Part shown: positions 17,494-26,543 of the stretch, piece after piece
How the letters are laid out: the number at the start of each line of letters is the position of its first letter
Position numbering within the stretch: the first letter of the stretch is position 1
Assembly: GCA_903883645.1 (NCBI GenBank)
Contig: CAISBR010000066.1
Location: 1-64,000 of the forward strand
From: an uncultured Myxococcales bacterium
Lineage (GTDB): Bacteria > Myxococcota_A > UBA9042
DNA: 64,000 nucleotides
Reading direction: 5' to 3'
The notes under the pieces: model-generated
Databases searched by the model: none
Told to the model about the DNA's origin: nothing
The model's input: only the letters and a program-made list of their open reading frames with translations
Program-made: the position numbers and the translations under genes

Positions 17494-20102
17494 TTCGACA
17501 GCTGATTCTGACGATCTTGGCCCTGGCTACCGCGGTGCTGGCCGCCGGCGTGGCCCAGGCGAGCGAGCCGTTGCCGCCGCCCACTGCCGCGAGCCCCACC
17601 GACGACAAGCCGGTGCTCGAGCCGCCCAAGGCAGCGACATCGACAGCCATCGATCTGCCCGAAGGGATTACGCAAATCGACAAGTCGGTGGTGGTGCGGG
17701 TGCGCATTACGCTGGCGACGGACGGGTCGGTCAAGAAGGTCGAGCTGCTCAGCGAGCCGCAGCCGCCGTTCGACGAGTCAGTGCTCAAAGCTGCGCAAAA
17801 ATGGGTGTTTACCCCGGCGCGCTACGCTGGCAAGCCGGTGCCGGTGGCGATCAGCTACACGCACACCTTTGTGCCGCGGCCCAAGCAGGTGCAAGTGGTG
17901 GCGCGGCCGGGTGGCCCGGTGCTCGATTGCGTACTGCGCGGAAAACTGGTCGAAAAGGGTACGCGCGTGCCACTGCAGGGCGCTTCGCTGGCGGCCAAGG
18001 TGGGCGGCGAGACGTTTGCGGTCGATGCGGATGCGCGCGGGCGTTTTCGGCTGATGCTGCCGGCCGGCAAGGTCGAAGTGCGTGTATTTGGACCGGGTTA
18101 CAAGCCGTTCTTGCAGTACGAGCAGGTGCAGCCACAGCAAGAAGTGGCGGTGGCCTACTTTGTCGAGCGCGAGCGGTACGACCCCTACGAGATCACGATC
18201 TATGGCGATCAGCGCCGCGAAGAGCTGTCGCGCGTCACCTTGCGGGGGCCAGAGCTTACGCAAGTGCCTGGTACCTTTGGCGATCCCTTCCGCGTCGTGC
18301 AAGCGCTGCCGGGCGTGGCGTCGGTCATGTCGCTGCTGCCGTTTCCGGTGGTGCGCGGTGCAAGTCCTGGTAGTACCGGTTATTTGATCGATGGTACCCG
18401 CGTGCCGCTGCTGTATCACATGCTGGCCGGCCCGTCGGTGATCCACCCCGATTTTGTGGATGAGATCCAGTTCTATCCCGGTGGATCGCCTGTGCTTTAT
18501 GGTGGTTATACCGCGGGCATCATCGACGGTCGCACCCGCCGCGCCCGGCCCGACGAGCACTTGATCGACGTCGACATGAACTTGCTGCAGACCGGCGCGC
18601 TAGTTCGCGAGCCAGTTCCAGCACTTGGCGGCACTCTGACCGCCGCAGGCCGCTGGGGTTACCCCGGTTTGCTGATGAGCCTCGCCACCGACCAAGCCTC
18701 GCTGTCGTACTGGGACTATCAGTTGCGCTTCGATGGTGGAAGTAACCGCAATGGTTACACAGTATTCGCCTTTGGTGCCAGTGACACGGTCAGCACGCCG
18801 GCCGCCGGCACCGACCCAAACATGGCCAACCCGCCGCTTACGCCGTCGCTCAAGCTCGCCTTCCACCGCCTCGACCTGCGCGGCCAGAACGGCAAGGGCG
18901 CCCACGACTTCACCTATCGCGTCGTCACCGGCTACGACAGCAGCTTGTTTGGCGCGGCGGGCGGCTTGACCACATGGGTAGTCGAGCCCACCGTGCGCTG
19001 GCATTGGCGCCCCGATCCCCGAATCGAAACCGTAGTGGGGCTAGAGGGTTACTGGCACGCACTCGAACAGCAAACCTCGACCGCGGCCAGCACGGGCACG
19101 GGGGGCACCGGCAACGGGCTAACCGCCGACCAGGCGGCGATCGCGCGCACCTCCCTTTTTGCCGGCCTAGCCGAGGCGCTCATCCGCCCCACCGGCGACT
19201 GGCTGATCCGCCCCGGCATTCGCTACGACTATCGCACCGACGGTTCGGCCTCGATTGGCGCCGTCGACCCGCGGTTGACCGCACGTTATCGCTTGCTTTC
19301 TCTTGGTTTACCCCAGGGCGCCACCGCGACCACCGGTGCGGACCGCGCCATCTGGCTCAAGGCCGGCGCCGGCATCTACCACCAGCCGCCGCGCTTCTTC
19401 TTGCCGATTCCGGGCTTAGATACCATGCCGCTCAAGTACGGGCTGCTCAAGGCCGTGCAGACCAGCCTGGGTGCCGAGATTCCGATAGCGAGCGGCGTTG
19501 GCCTGAATTTTGAGGGCTTTTACAACGACATGAACCCGGTGGTCTTCGACCTGTCGATCAACCAAGGCACGCTGGTCAAGAACGCTCCGACCACGCTACC
19601 GGGCGAAATCCCAACGAATACAGATACTACGACCGCCGCCCAGCGCGCAATGGACAACCTGTATGCGCCGCAGCAGGGTCGCGCCTACGGCCTAGAAGTG
19701 CTGCTGCGCCGGCAATCGCGAACAGGTCTCTATGGTTGGCTGGCCTACACCTTGTCTTTATCCGAGCGCAAGCGCGAAGGCGAGTGGGTGCCCTACGACT
19801 TTGATCGCACGCATTTGTTCAATATTGTCGCGGGTATGCCGCTACCCCGCAACTGGGACGTGGGCGTGCGCCTGCAGTACCAAAGCGGCAAGCCGGCCAC
19901 CACCACCTACGGCTACAACACGGCCAGGACGGACGGCTACTTCCGCATCGACATGCGCGTCGACAAGCGCGCCGTGTTCAACAAGTGGCTGTTCGACTTC
20001 TACGTCGATGTCACCAATATCACGCTGTTCCCCGAAGAAGTGGTGGCCGGCTCGTTCATTCGCTACGTGCTGCCCACCGTGGGTATCCGCGGCCGATTGT
20101 GA
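17484..20102 (+). CDS. TonB C-terminal domain fused to a TonB-dependent receptor
   Basis: An 872-residue outer-membrane receptor with an unusual N-terminus. After a signal peptide ending GVAQA, residues about 50-130 form a TonB C-terminal-like domain (VRVRITLATDG..VKKVELL..., WVFTPARYAGKPVPV). Residues about 145-215 are a carboxypeptidase-regulatory-like beta domain; then a plug with ALPGV, VRGASPGSTGYLIDGTRV and DEIQFYPGG; then a large barrel to the C-terminal VGIRGRL. ATG at 17484 overlaps the upstream gene by 10 nt. ExbB, ExbD and a separate TonB follow. The fused TonB-like domain lacks its own membrane anchor, so it is in the periplasm and may contact ExbD, TonB or peptidoglycan. Confidence 0.82.
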   Translation: MALIRQLILTILALATAVLAAGVAQASEPLPPPTAASPTDDKPVLEPPKAATSTAIDLPEGITQIDKSVVVRVRITLATDGSVKKVELLSEPQPPFDESVLKAAQKWVFTPARYAGKPVPVAISYTHTFVPRPKQVQVVARPGGPVLDCVLRGKLVEKGTRVPLQGASLAAKVGGETFAVDADARGRFRLMLPAGKVEVRVFGPGYKPFLQYEQVQPQQEVAVAYFVERERYDPYEITIYGDQRREELSRVTLRGPELTQVPGTFGDPFRVVQALPGVASVMSLLPFPVVRGASPGSTGYLIDGTRVPLLYHMLAGPSVIHPDFVDEIQFYPGGSPVLYGGYTAGIIDGRTRRARPDEHLIDVDMNLLQTGALVREPVPALGGTLTAAGRWGYPGLLMSLATDQASLSYWDYQLRFDGGSNRNGYTVFAFGASDTVSTPAAGTDPNMANPPLTPSLKLAFHRLDLRGQNGKGAHDFTYRVVTGYDSSLFGAAGGLTTWVVEPTVRWHWRPDPRIETVVGLEGYWHALEQQTSTAASTGTGGTGNGLTADQAAIARTSLFAGLAEALIRPTGDWLIRPGIRYDYRTDGSASIGAVDPRLTARYRLLSLGLPQGATATTGADRAIWLKAGAGIYHQPPRFFLPIPGLDTMPLKYGLLKAVQTSLGAEIPIASGVGLNFEGFYNDMNPVVFDLSINQGTLVKNAPTTLPGEIPTNTDTTTAAQRAMDNLYAPQQGRAYGLEVLLRRQSRTGLYGWLAYTLSLSERKREGEWVPYDFDRTHLFNIVAGMPLPRNWDVGVRLQYQSGKPATTTYGYNTARTDGYFRIDMRVDKRAVFNKWLFDFYVDVTNITLFPEEVVAGSFIRYVLPTVGIRGRL

Positions 20103-20111
20103 GGTTTTTGC

Positions 20112-20798
20112 ATGAGTTCCCCCGCCTTGGCCGAGGGTGGCCAGACCGTTGATGCCCAGCTCCTCGACCTGATGCTCAAGGTTGGCTCGCGTTGGGTGCT
20201 GTGGCTGCTGCTGATTTTGTCGGTGGTAGCGGTGGCGATTGCGCTCGAGCGCGCCTGGTTCTTCTTTCGCGCCCGCCAGCGCGGCCAGCTGCTGCAAAAA
20301 GCCTTAGAGACCATGCAGATTCGCGGCGCACCCGAGGCGCTGATTCAGCTGGGCGACGGCAATTCGATGCAAGATGCCGTGCTGCGGGTGGCTCTGCGGC
20401 ACGCCAACCAAGGCGCCGAGTCGGTGGCCGAGCACGTGGCGGGTGTCTTAGAAAACGAGCGGTTGCGTTACGAGCGCGGTCTGGCCTTCTTGGGCACGCT
20501 GGGTAGCAACGCGCCGTTCGTGGGGCTTTTCGGCACCGTGCTGGGTATCATCCGTGCTTTCCACGACTTAGCGGCCAATACCGCACAGGGCGCGCAGGCG
20601 GTGATGGCCGGTATCGCCGAGGCGCTGGTGGCGACCGCGGTGGGCCTGCTGGTGGCGCTGCCGGCGGTGGCCCTCTACAACAGCTTCTCGCGGCATGTCG
20701 AGGCGAGCCTGTCGTCATCGACGGCGCTGCATCACAGCATCTTGGCGTTTATTAAGGCAAAACCTGCGGCAGCCGTTGCCGAAACCAAGGTGACGTAA
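20112..20798 (+). CDS. exbB: ExbB/TolQ/MotA family proton channel subunit
   Basis: A 228-residue inner-membrane protein with a first membrane segment near residues 28-50 and two more at about 130-190. The MotA/TolQ/ExbB signature is clear: GSNAPFVGLFGTVLGII and GIAEALVATAVGLLVALPAVALYN. It forms the proton-driven motor with ExbD that energises TonB. It lies 9 nt after the receptor fusion, and its stop overlaps the exbD start by one base. The link to the receptor upstream and TonB downstream is strong from gene order. Confidence 0.95.
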   Translation: MSSPALAEGGQTVDAQLLDLMLKVGSRWVLWLLLILSVVAVAIALERAWFFFRARQRGQLLQKALETMQIRGAPEALIQLGDGNSMQDAVLRVALRHANQGAESVAEHVAGVLENERLRYERGLAFLGTLGSNAPFVGLFGTVLGIIRAFHDLAANTAQGAQAVMAGIAEALVATAVGLLVALPAVALYNSFSRHVEASLSSSTALHHSILAFIKAKPAAAVAETKVT

Positions 20799-21229
20799 TG
20801 GCTGGCGGAGCGCGCCGCGGCGGACGCGGCATGATCACCGATATCAATGTGACGCCGCTCGTCGACATCATGTTGGTCTTGCTGATCATTTTTATGTTGA
20901 CCGCCAACTTGATCGCCAAGCAGGCCATCGAGGTCGACCTGCCCAAGGCGGCCCAGGGCGGCTCGCTCGAGAACAAGCCGATCGGCGTAACCCTTACCAA
21001 AACGGGCGAGATGTTTATCGAGGGCCAGCCCCGCACGCCCGACGAGCTGCGCGCGCTGGTCAAGGCCGCGGTGGCCAAAAATCCCAAGACGGTCGTGATG
21101 ATCGCGGCCGACAAGCAGACCGCCCACGGCCGGGTGGTGTGGGTGATCGACACGGTCAAGGGCCTGGGCGTGGCCTCGTTTGCCATCCAGATCGACCCGG
21201 CGAGCCTGCAGCCGCCGCCAGTCAAGTAG
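20798..21229 (+). CDS. exbD: ExbD/TolR family biopolymer transport protein
   Basis: A 143-residue protein with a single membrane helix near residues 20-40, starting MITDINVTPLVDIMLVLL; the Asp in PLVDIM is the proton-carrying residue. The periplasmic part has the expected KTGEMFIEG and VVMIAADKQTAHGRVV segments. It works with ExbB to drive TonB. The ATG at 20798 shares its A with the exbB stop codon. Confidence 0.95.
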   Translation: MAGGARRGGRGMITDINVTPLVDIMLVLLIIFMLTANLIAKQAIEVDLPKAAQGGSLENKPIGVTLTKTGEMFIEGQPRTPDELRALVKAAVAKNPKTVVMIAADKQTAHGRVVWVIDTVKGLGVASFAIQIDPASLQPPPVK

Positions 21230-21238
21230 GGTAAGCCC

Positions 21239-22051
21239 ATGTACGAAGCCCGAATTGCTGCCTTTGTAGTCGCCTCGCTGCTGCTGCATTGGCTGCTTTT
21301 CGACGGCCTTGACCGGCTGCCCGAGCAGCAAAAGACCGCGAAACAAGTGGTGATGTTCCAGGTGACACAGCCGCCACCGCCGCCGCCCACCCCCGAGCCG
21401 CCGCCACCCGAGCCCAAGGTGCCCGACGAACTGACGCCGCAGCCCGAGCCGCCCAAGATTCCGCCCAAGACGCCCCCGCGCGAGAGTACGGCCAAGCCGC
21501 GGCCGCCCAGCCCGATCGACCACCCGCCGCCGCCCGATACGCCGCCCAAAGACGTGCAGCCAAGCGAACGTACGCCCACGCCGGGTGCCACGGGCGATGA
21601 GCCGGTGTTTGGCATCGACATGGCCTCGACGTCGGACGCGGGCGCGGGGCCGGCGCTGCCGGTGGGCAATCAGCTACAGACTGGTTCAGACGGTACTGCT
21701 AAGGACCCCAAGAAGGTCAAGCCCTTGGCACCTTCGTTGCCGCCGCCGGTGGCCGCCCATGAGGTCGAGAAAGCGCCCGAGATGGTCGACCAAGACCAGT
21801 GCAAGGCGCCGTACACCGACGAGGCGCGCCAGGCCGCTGCGCAGGGTGTCGTTGTGCTCGATCTAGTGGTGGGCGAGGATGGAAAGGCCCGCGAAATCAA
21901 AGTCGTCAAGAGCCTTGGCTATGGCTTGGACCAGGCTGCCATCGAGGCCCTGCGGCGGTGTCCATTCCGACCTGGTCTGCGCGGCGGCCAGCCGGTGCCG
22001 GTGCGCATCCGCGCGTTCAAGGTGCGCTTCTACCCCCACGACGAGGAGTAG
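21239..22051 (+). CDS. tonB: TonB family energy transducer
   Basis: A 270-residue protein: N-terminal membrane anchor (about 5-22), a Pro-rich spacer of about 100 residues (Pro-Pro, Pro-Lys and Pro-Glu runs) that can span the periplasm, then a C-terminal TonB domain (about 185-265) with YTDEAR, GVVVLDLVVGEDGKA and ALRRCPFRPG. Two Cys in the C-terminal domain (CKAPY and RRCPF) may form a disulfide. It completes the exbB-exbD-tonB set 9 nt after exbD, next to the receptor it most likely energises. Confidence 0.93.
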   Translation: MYEARIAAFVVASLLLHWLLFDGLDRLPEQQKTAKQVVMFQVTQPPPPPPTPEPPPPEPKVPDELTPQPEPPKIPPKTPPRESTAKPRPPSPIDHPPPPDTPPKDVQPSERTPTPGATGDEPVFGIDMASTSDAGAGPALPVGNQLQTGSDGTAKDPKKVKPLAPSLPPPVAAHEVEKAPEMVDQDQCKAPYTDEARQAAAQGVVVLDLVVGEDGKAREIKVVKSLGYGLDQAAIEALRRCPFRPGLRGGQPVPVRIRAFKVRFYPHDEE

Positions 22052-22096
22052 CCCGGACCTTTACGGCCGCTGCCGGCGCGGCTACCCTCGCTGACC

Positions 22097-22540
22097 ATGA
22101 TCGACCCGTTTGCCATCTGGGACCCTCTGCACAGCCGCCACGAGCTGCAACAACGCTTAGCGCAAGCCAAAAGCCGGCGCAAGGTGGCGACCCAGACCCT
22201 GGTGGCGCTGGCGGTGGCGGCGCTGCTCGTGGCGGTGGGTCAGGTGCAGCTGGCGCGTTTTGGGGTGGCGTTTGGCCTACTTGGCCCCATCTTGTTGCTG
22301 GTGTCGCCGTGGCGCGGGCTGCCCATTTGGCACGGCATGCAGCATAACCTCGCGCAGCTGCTGCAAAAAGTCCTGGTGGTGGCCCTGCTGACGCCGCTCT
22401 TCGTGCTGGTGCTGTGGCCGCTGGGGCTGTGGGCGCGGCTGCGCGGCGAAGATCCCTTGCGTTTGAAGCCGTTTGCGCGCCCTGCCAGCTTGTTTGTGCC
22501 CTGCGAGCCAAGCGACACCCAGAGCTGGCGGCCCTACTGA
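22097..22540 (+). CDS. SxtJ-like small membrane protein
   Basis: A 147-residue protein with four hydrophobic segments in two pairs (about 33-75 and 90-120) and a C-terminal LWARLRGEDPLRLKP...SW motif. This resembles SxtJ-type proteins, which occur next to NodU/CmcH-type carbamoyltransferases in many genomes and end with a similar G-x-DPL segment. Its stop overlaps the carbamoyltransferase start by one base, which supports the pairing. Function is unknown; a membrane partner of the carbamoyltransferase is the best guess. Confidence 0.6.
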   Translation: MIDPFAIWDPLHSRHELQQRLAQAKSRRKVATQTLVALAVAALLVAVGQVQLARFGVAFGLLGPILLLVSPWRGLPIWHGMQHNLAQLLQKVLVVALLTPLFVLVLWPLGLWARLRGEDPLRLKPFARPASLFVPCEPSDTQSWRPY

Positions 22541-24375
22541 TGAAAATCCTAGGCATTTCGTGCGATTACCACGACTCGGCCGCCTGCTTGGTCGATTCTG
22601 GCCACATTGTCGCCGCCGCCCAAGAAGAGCGCTTTACCCGCAAGAAGGGCGACGCGGCGCTGCCGGCCGAGTCCATCAAGTTCTGCTTGCAGCAAGCGGG
22701 GTTGCGGCCTGGCGACCGCCTTGACGCGGTGGCGTTTTACGACAAGCCGCTGCTCAAATTCCACCGTATTTTGCAGACGCAGCGGGCAGTTGCGCCCCGT
22801 GGCCTGGGCCAGTTTCTGGCGGCGATGCCGGTGTGGCTGCGGCGCAAGCTATGGATCGAGGCGCGCCTGGGCCAAGCCCTGGATCAGCTTGGGATTTTGC
22901 AGCCCGATCAAGTGCTTTTCCCCGAGCATCACCTGTCGCACGCCGCCAGCGCCTTCTATCCCTCGCCGTTCGAGCAGGCGGCGATCCTCACGGTCGACGG
23001 CGTGGGCGAGTGGGCGACGACCACCCTGGGCACGGGCAACGGTCATCATATCGAATTTGCGCAGCAATTGACCTATCCGCACTCGCTGGGGCTGCTGTAT
23101 TCGGCGATGAGCCAGTACTGCGGTTTCCGTGTTAATTCAGGCGAGTACAAGCTGATGGGCTTGGCTCCGTACGGTGAGCCGCGCTACGTGCAGGCCATGC
23201 TCGAGCACCTGATCGATGTGCGCGACGACGGCTCCTTTGCCTTAAATCTCGACTACTTTGACTATGTGGGTGGCGAGCAGATGGCTGGGCCCAAGCTGGC
23301 CGAGCTGCTGGGTGGCCCGCCGCGTGCCGCCGAGGGGCCGATCGAGCGCAGGCACATGCATGTGGCGCGATCTGTGCAAGAAGTCGCGGAGTTGGTGCTG
23401 CTGCGGCTGGCCAAGCACCTGCGCGCAACCACGGGGATGCGGCAGCTATGTCTGGCGGGCGGCGTGGCGCTGAACTGTGTCGCCAACGGAAAACTGTTGC
23501 GTTCTGGGCTGTTCGACGATCTATGGATTCAGCCGGCGGCGGGCGATGCCGGTGGCGCGCTGGGGGCGGCGTTGGCGGTTTGGCACGGCCACTTGGGTCA
23601 GCCACGGCAGGTCGACGGCGTGCACGATGCTATGGCGGGCGCGCTGCTGGGGCCCGAGTTTTCGGCCGAAGAAATCCAGACTTACCTAGACTCGCGGAGC
23701 TATCCATACACCCGTATTGCCGACGCAGACTGGCCGCAGACCGTGGCGCAGCTGCTGGCCGACCAGCAAGTGGTGGCGCTGTGTCAGGGGCGCATGGAAT
23801 TCGGCCCGCGGGCGCTGGGCAATCGCAGCATCGTGGCCGATCCGCGCAGCCCGCAGATGCAGTCGCAGATGAACCTGAAGATCAAGTTTCGCGAGAGTTT
23901 TCGACCGTTTGCGCCCTCTGTGCTGCAAGAGAGGGCCGCCGAGTGGTTCGCCATCGACCGGCCGTCGCCGTACATGCTGCTGGTGGCCGATGTGGCCAGC
24001 GAGCGGCAGCTACCCTTGCAAGGGGATGAAAGTACACTTGAACTGACGCAGTGGGTCAACCGACCGCGCTCGACGGTGCCGGCAATTACCCATGTGGACT
24101 ACTCCGCTCGCATGCAGACGGTATCGGAGCGCGATAACCCTAGGTATTACGCGCTGATCCAAGCCTTTGAGCGACTTACCGGCTGCCCCCTTGTCATCAA
24201 CACCAGCTTCAACGTGCGCGGCGAGCCGATCGTCTGCACGCCCGACGATGCCTACCGCTGCTTTATGCGCACCAGCATCGACGTACTCGCACTGGGGCCG
24301 TTTCTGCTGCAAAAACAGCAACAGCCACACTGGCAAGATCGCGAGAACTGGCGCGAAGAATTTCGTTTAGATTAG
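22540..24375 (+). CDS. O-carbamoyltransferase, NodU/CmcH/TobZ family
   Basis: A 611-residue enzyme. The N-terminal ASKHA-like domain begins MKILGISCDYHDSAACLV and holds AAQEERFTRKK, the EHHLSHAASAFY metal/substrate motif and VDGVGEWATT. The YrdC-like-associated C-terminal part has LAGGVALNCVANGKL, EFGPRALGNRSI and INTSFNVRGEPIV. Together these define the carbamoyltransferases that make a carbamoyl-adenylate and pass it to a sugar or natural-product hydroxyl. The length is typical. It ends the envelope operon and is coupled to the SxtJ-like gene. The acceptor may be a cell-surface glycan, which is inferred from context. Confidence 0.93.
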   Translation: MKILGISCDYHDSAACLVDSGHIVAAAQEERFTRKKGDAALPAESIKFCLQQAGLRPGDRLDAVAFYDKPLLKFHRILQTQRAVAPRGLGQFLAAMPVWLRRKLWIEARLGQALDQLGILQPDQVLFPEHHLSHAASAFYPSPFEQAAILTVDGVGEWATTTLGTGNGHHIEFAQQLTYPHSLGLLYSAMSQYCGFRVNSGEYKLMGLAPYGEPRYVQAMLEHLIDVRDDGSFALNLDYFDYVGGEQMAGPKLAELLGGPPRAAEGPIERRHMHVARSVQEVAELVLLRLAKHLRATTGMRQLCLAGGVALNCVANGKLLRSGLFDDLWIQPAAGDAGGALGAALAVWHGHLGQPRQVDGVHDAMAGALLGPEFSAEEIQTYLDSRSYPYTRIADADWPQTVAQLLADQQVVALCQGRMEFGPRALGNRSIVADPRSPQMQSQMNLKIKFRESFRPFAPSVLQERAAEWFAIDRPSPYMLLVADVASERQLPLQGDESTLELTQWVNRPRSTVPAITHVDYSARMQTVSERDNPRYYALIQAFERLTGCPLVINTSFNVRGEPIVCTPDDAYRCFMRTSIDVLALGPFLLQKQQQPHWQDRENWREEFRLD

Positions 24376-24380
24376 CTGAC

Positions 24381-25946
24381 TTATTGGGCGCAGGTGGGGT
24401 CGAGCGAGCCGTTGTCGCAGGGCGAGTCTTGGATAATCAAGTCGACGCCGGCATTTTCGCCGCCCGCATCGCTCGAGGCCGAGGGGTCCTTGGGATTGCC
24501 GACGGCGGCGCGCTGGGTGCCCGGGCACTTGATGACCGTTTCGTATTTACTTCCGGTGATTTGCGTGCCGGTAATGCTGACGTCGGGGTTGCCGGCGCTG
24601 TCGGTGCCGCACTTGCTGGCCACAATGCCAGCGCGGGGGTTGTCGGCCAGGGTCGCGCCGCTAATTGCGCCATGGGCCGCGCCATAGATACCGATACCGT
24701 CGGCCATGTCGTCGGTCTTGCCGCCCGCGCTGACTGCCCGCGGGGTGGTGCCGGCGATGCGCGCGCCGTTGCAGACCAGGTGCGCACCGTTGGTTACGGC
24801 CACGCCGACCATGGTATTCTTCAGTAGCGATGCGGTCTTACTAAGGGTGAGCGTAGTCGCGTAGCCGATGGCCCACACGCCGCCGCGACCCGACTGGCTG
24901 ACTTCGCCGTCGATGGTGGCCGTGGCAAAGGTGCCAATGTTCACGCCGACGCGGGCATTGCCCAGCACGAGCGAGCCTTGGTCGACGTTGAGTACCGGGT
25001 TGCCGCCTTCGGCGCTCTCGTCGGTGCGCGACTGTACCGAGATGCCGTCGCCGACGTCGCCCGCGAGCAGCGTGCCCGCCACCGCGGTGTGGGCCACGTT
25101 GGCGCTGGCGCCCTGCAGCAGCACGCCGTAGTGGCTGTTGCCCTGGATCAGCGTCGCGTGCAGTAGCAAATTGGTAAAGCCTACTGCGGGGTTGGGCACA
25201 AAGAGCGGGTCGATGATCGCCACCCCGCCCAGCAGATTGTTGCCGATGCTGCTGCTTGGCATGAACAGGGGGTCGATAATGGCGCCGGTGGTGGCGGCAC
25301 CGCGGGGATCGCCGTGGAAAAGCGGGTCGATGATACTGGCGGTGCCCGATGCGTGGACGCGCACCCCAAAGCCGGCGTTGCTGCGGATGGTGCAGGCCGA
25401 TAGCTCGACACTGGGGGCACCGTCGACCGCCACGCCGTTGCCCGGCGAACTTGCGCTGGCCACGGTGTCTTCGACCGTGACGTGCTCAAGGCGCACCGCG
25501 GTCTTTTCGACGCTGATGCCGTCGCCCTTGGCGCCATGAATCACGAGGCCCGACAAGGTACTTTGCCCCTCGCCCCATACCCTGACACCGCTGGTCTGTG
25601 GGGTGATGCGCACGCTACCTTGGCCGACCAGATGCACGCCGCCAGGTAATTTTACGTCTTCGCTGTAGGTACCGGCCCCGAGCAAGATGGTCGTGCCGGT
25701 TTGGGCGCGGCCAACTGCGGCGCCGATCGTGCGCAAAGGGTTGGCTTGGCTGCCGTCGCCGGCGTCCGAACCGCAGGCGCCGCTGACGTACACGGCCGCT
25801 CCGCTGGCGCTGGCGAACTGAGGCGGGCAGCTCGCGGCGGGGGTGCCGCCGAGGTCGCACGCGGGGCTCAAGACAAGGACCGCAGAGATGGCCAACAATC
25901 GCTTCAATGTCGTGCTGCCTACTGCCTGATTTGCCGTGGTGGCCAT
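24381..25946 (-). CDS. Right-handed beta-helix lipoprotein (DUF1565-like)
   Basis: A 521-residue surface lipoprotein. Signal peptide with lipobox LSPAC (Cys30), then YVSGACGSDAGDGSQANPLRT, typical of the DUF1565 start of parallel beta-helix proteins, followed by repeated turns rich in Gly, Val, Thr and Asn through residue 470. The hexapeptide IIDPLF occurs three times, at residues 205, 223 and 244, which is unusual for a beta-helix of otherwise degenerate turns. Such proteins bind or cleave polysaccharides, but no catalytic residues are evident. It converges on the carbamoyltransferase gene with a 5-nt gap. Confidence 0.75.
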   Translation of the reverse strand: MATTANQAVGSTTLKRLLAISAVLVLSPACDLGGTPAASCPPQFASASGAAVYVSGACGSDAGDGSQANPLRTIGAAVGRAQTGTTILLGAGTYSEDVKLPGGVHLVGQGSVRITPQTSGVRVWGEGQSTLSGLVIHGAKGDGISVEKTAVRLEHVTVEDTVASASSPGNGVAVDGAPSVELSACTIRSNAGFGVRVHASGTASIIDPLFHGDPRGAATTGAIIDPLFMPSSSIGNNLLGGVAIIDPLFVPNPAVGFTNLLLHATLIQGNSHYGVLLQGASANVAHTAVAGTLLAGDVGDGISVQSRTDESAEGGNPVLNVDQGSLVLGNARVGVNIGTFATATIDGEVSQSGRGGVWAIGYATTLTLSKTASLLKNTMVGVAVTNGAHLVCNGARIAGTTPRAVSAGGKTDDMADGIGIYGAAHGAISGATLADNPRAGIVASKCGTDSAGNPDVSITGTQITGSKYETVIKCPGTQRAAVGNPKDPSASSDAGGENAGVDLIIQDSPCDNGSLDPTCAQ

Positions 25947-26006
25947 GGTTGTGCCTTGGCGCGAGCGCGCGCGATCACGATACCCGCGCCGCGGTCGGGT
26001 AGCAAA

Positions 26007-26528
26007 CTACTCGCCGCCGGTCGGCGTCGCCGTGGGGGGCAGCCATCCCTCTTCGATCGCGTCGTTGTAGCGGTTGATGGCGTCGAATTGCCGCGGTTGC
26101 GCCTCGATGACCATGGCAAGGCCGACGCAATAGGCCAGCAAGCCGGCGGCGGCAACGCCCAGAGTGGTCGCAACCGCCTGATCGCTGGGTCCGTGGGCAT
26201 CGCCCTCCGTCTTGACGGCGAGGGCCAGCGGACTCAGTCCAGCGACCACCGCCCCAGCGATCGCTGTGCCAAAGCCCCACGCGGTGCCATCGCGAAAAGC
26301 TTCTGCATATTCTAGTGCTTGTGGGTGATCTGCCACCGCGTCGACTAGGCCGCCGCCAAACAGCCCCAGCGTGTGGTAGTGGCCATTCTTGAGCAGCATC
26401 GGTTGCCCGTTCTCCATTAGGATCTTGAGCGAAGCGGACCGCCGCGGCGTGTAGGCCGACGAGCAGGCCATGCTGCACAGCGCTACCAGCGCTACCAGTG
26501 CAACCGAGTTAACTAGTCGTCGAGCCAT
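26007..26528 (-). CDS. Small lipoprotein of unknown function
   Basis: A 173-residue protein with a signal peptide ending LCSMAC, a good lipobox. The mature part has a charged start, then two Gly/Ala-rich hydrophobic segments (about 80-105 and 122-145) that could be membrane helices or glycine-zipper hairpins, and a Pro-rich end. I do not recognise a family. It lies between the beta-helix lipoprotein and the TPR membrane protein on the same strand, 15 nt from the latter. Confidence 0.55.
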   Translation of the reverse strand: MARRLVNSVALVALVALCSMACSSAYTPRRSASLKILMENGQPMLLKNGHYHTLGLFGGGLVDAVADHPQALEYAEAFRDGTAWGFGTAIAGAVVAGLSPLALAVKTEGDAHGPSDQAVATTLGVAAAGLLAYCVGLAMVIEAQPRQFDAINRYNDAIEEGWLPPTATPTGGE

Positions 26529-26543
26529 GTTGCCTCATGTGGA

